From positions 1 through 5,529 of the forward strand of contig CADCWC010000286.1 in NCBI GenBank assembly GCA_902806305.1: a DNA stretch of 5,529 nucleotides, written 5' to 3'. Every line of letters begins with the position of its first letter. Positions within the stretch are counted from its first letter, which is position 1. A program made the position numbers and the translations under genes. The stretch comes from an uncultured Thermoleophilia bacterium (GTDB lineage: Bacteria > Actinomycetota > Thermoleophilia > Gaiellales > F1-60-MAGs149). Shown here piece after piece: positions 5,036 through 5,529 of this stretch. The notes beneath the pieces are model-generated. The model saw nothing but the letters and a program-made list of their open reading frames with translations. It searched no databases and was not told the origin of the DNA.

Positions 5036-5529
5036 GGGATCAGGTGCTCGATCGGCAGGACGAGGATGCCGGTCGCGCCGGCGGTCTTGAGCGGTCCGAG
5101 CAGGCGGACGACCTCGTCGGCCCGGACGACGCTGTGGACGGCGTGCATCCCGCCGCGCGCGAGCGGCAGGACGGTCGGCGCGTCGAGGCCGGGCAGGAGC
5201 TCGAGCACCGCGTCGAGCTGCTCGTCGTGGGCGTTCAGCATCAGGTAGCGCCGGGTGCGCGCGGCGAGCACGGACTGCAGGACGAGCGTGAGCTCCGCCA
5301 CGCGACCTGCGACCGGCTCGGGAAGCCCGCGCGGGGCCAGGAGCACGGCTTGGGAGGTGACGAGCGTCTCGAGCTCGACCAGGCCGTTCTGCCGCAGCGT
5401 CTCGCCGGTGGAGACGAGGTCGGCGATGGCCTCGGCGGCGTCCAGCGAGGGCGCGAGCTCCACGGAGCCCGTGATCGGGATCAGGTGCGGACGGATCGCG
5501 CGGGCGCCGAGCACGGCCTCGACGGTGCG
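5032..5529 (-). CDS. hisG: ATP phosphoribosyltransferase HisG, long form, C-terminal part (5' end outside window)
   Basis: HisG catalyses the first, committed step of histidine synthesis: ATP plus PRPP gives phosphoribosyl-ATP, in the cytoplasm. Only the last 165 residues are present; the frame is still open at the right edge, so the start lies outside. The first part carries the family signature GSVELAPSLDAAEAIADLVS followed by TGETLRQNGL, which includes the region that binds PRPP phosphate. From about RRYLMLNAHDEQLD to the end LVLPIEHLIP it matches the ACT-like HisG C-terminal domain. That domain marks the long, hexameric HisG, which is normally feedback-inhibited by histidine and does not need HisZ. 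The TGA stop overlaps the GTG start of the downstream hisC-hisB gene as GTGA, so the two are likely translationally coupled. The identification is secure; the histidine inhibition is inferred from the family. Confidence 0.95.
   Translation of the reverse strand, partial: RTVEAVLGARAIRPHLIPITGSVELAPSLDAAEAIADLVSTGETLRQNGLVELETLVTSQAVLLAPRGLPEPVAGRVAELTLVLQSVLAARTRRYLMLNAHDEQLDAVLELLPGLDAPTVLPLARGGMHAVHSVVRADEVVRLLGPLKTAGATGILVLPIEHLIP

Noticed and set aside
3446..5248. 600-codon open frame on the plus strand
   Set aside because: It lies antisense to hisCB and the end of hisG. Its product has no recognisable domain and composition typical of reverse-strand reading of GC-rich genes.
1..5529. 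Search for a defence system, CRISPR array, transposon, tRNA or riboswitch
   Set aside because: Nothing was seen: the window is almost fully occupied by histidine biosynthesis genes, and the only gap is 92 bases. The operon's leader, where an attenuator or T-box would be, is outside the window.

Overview
The window is a very GC-rich (roughly three-quarters G+C by eye), densely packed stretch of chromosome in which every recognisable gene lies on the minus strand. It is most of a histidine biosynthesis operon. In transcription order, right to left, it reads: the C-terminal half of hisG (cut by the right edge), a fused hisC-hisB gene, hisH, hisF, a fused hisI-hisE gene, an unrecognised 184-residue protein, and a hisN-type histidinol-phosphatase (cut by the left edge).

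How the genes work together: HisG condenses ATP with PRPP. HisIE carries out the next two steps, pyrophosphohydrolase and cyclohydrolase. HisH and HisF form the glutamine-dependent imidazole glycerol phosphate synthase. The HisB half of the fusion dehydrates imidazole glycerol phosphate and the HisC half transaminates the product to histidinol phosphate. HisN removes the phosphate. The window therefore covers most of the pathway. The isomerase HisA and the dehydrogenase HisD are absent. HisA is missing from the place it often occupies, between hisH and hisF, because those two genes overlap here.

Layout: hisG, hisCB and hisH are joined by 4-base GTGA start/stop overlaps. hisH and hisF overlap by 11 bases, and hisF and hisIE by about 31, so translation is probably coupled. 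The only real gap is 92 bases after hisIE (1246-1337). It holds a GC-rich hairpin followed by a possible promoter placed for a leaderless transcript of the unknown gene. All other visible starts are GTG; only the unknown gene starts with ATG. The unknown gene and hisN are in the same frame, separated by one TGA and two codons.

Organism: extreme GC, GTG starts, TANNNT-type promoter spacing and an inositol-monophosphatase-type HisN suggest an actinobacterium. The fused hisIE does not fit the textbook Streptomyces/Mycobacterium arrangement (separate hisI, with hisE beside hisG), so a deep-branching lineage such as Thermoleophilia is a reasonable guess. This is inference, not shown by the sequence. 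The most unusual items are the hisC-hisB fusion, the unknown gene inside the operon, and an Asp-to-Asn change at position 51 of HisF. No mobile element, CRISPR array, tRNA or rRNA was seen.
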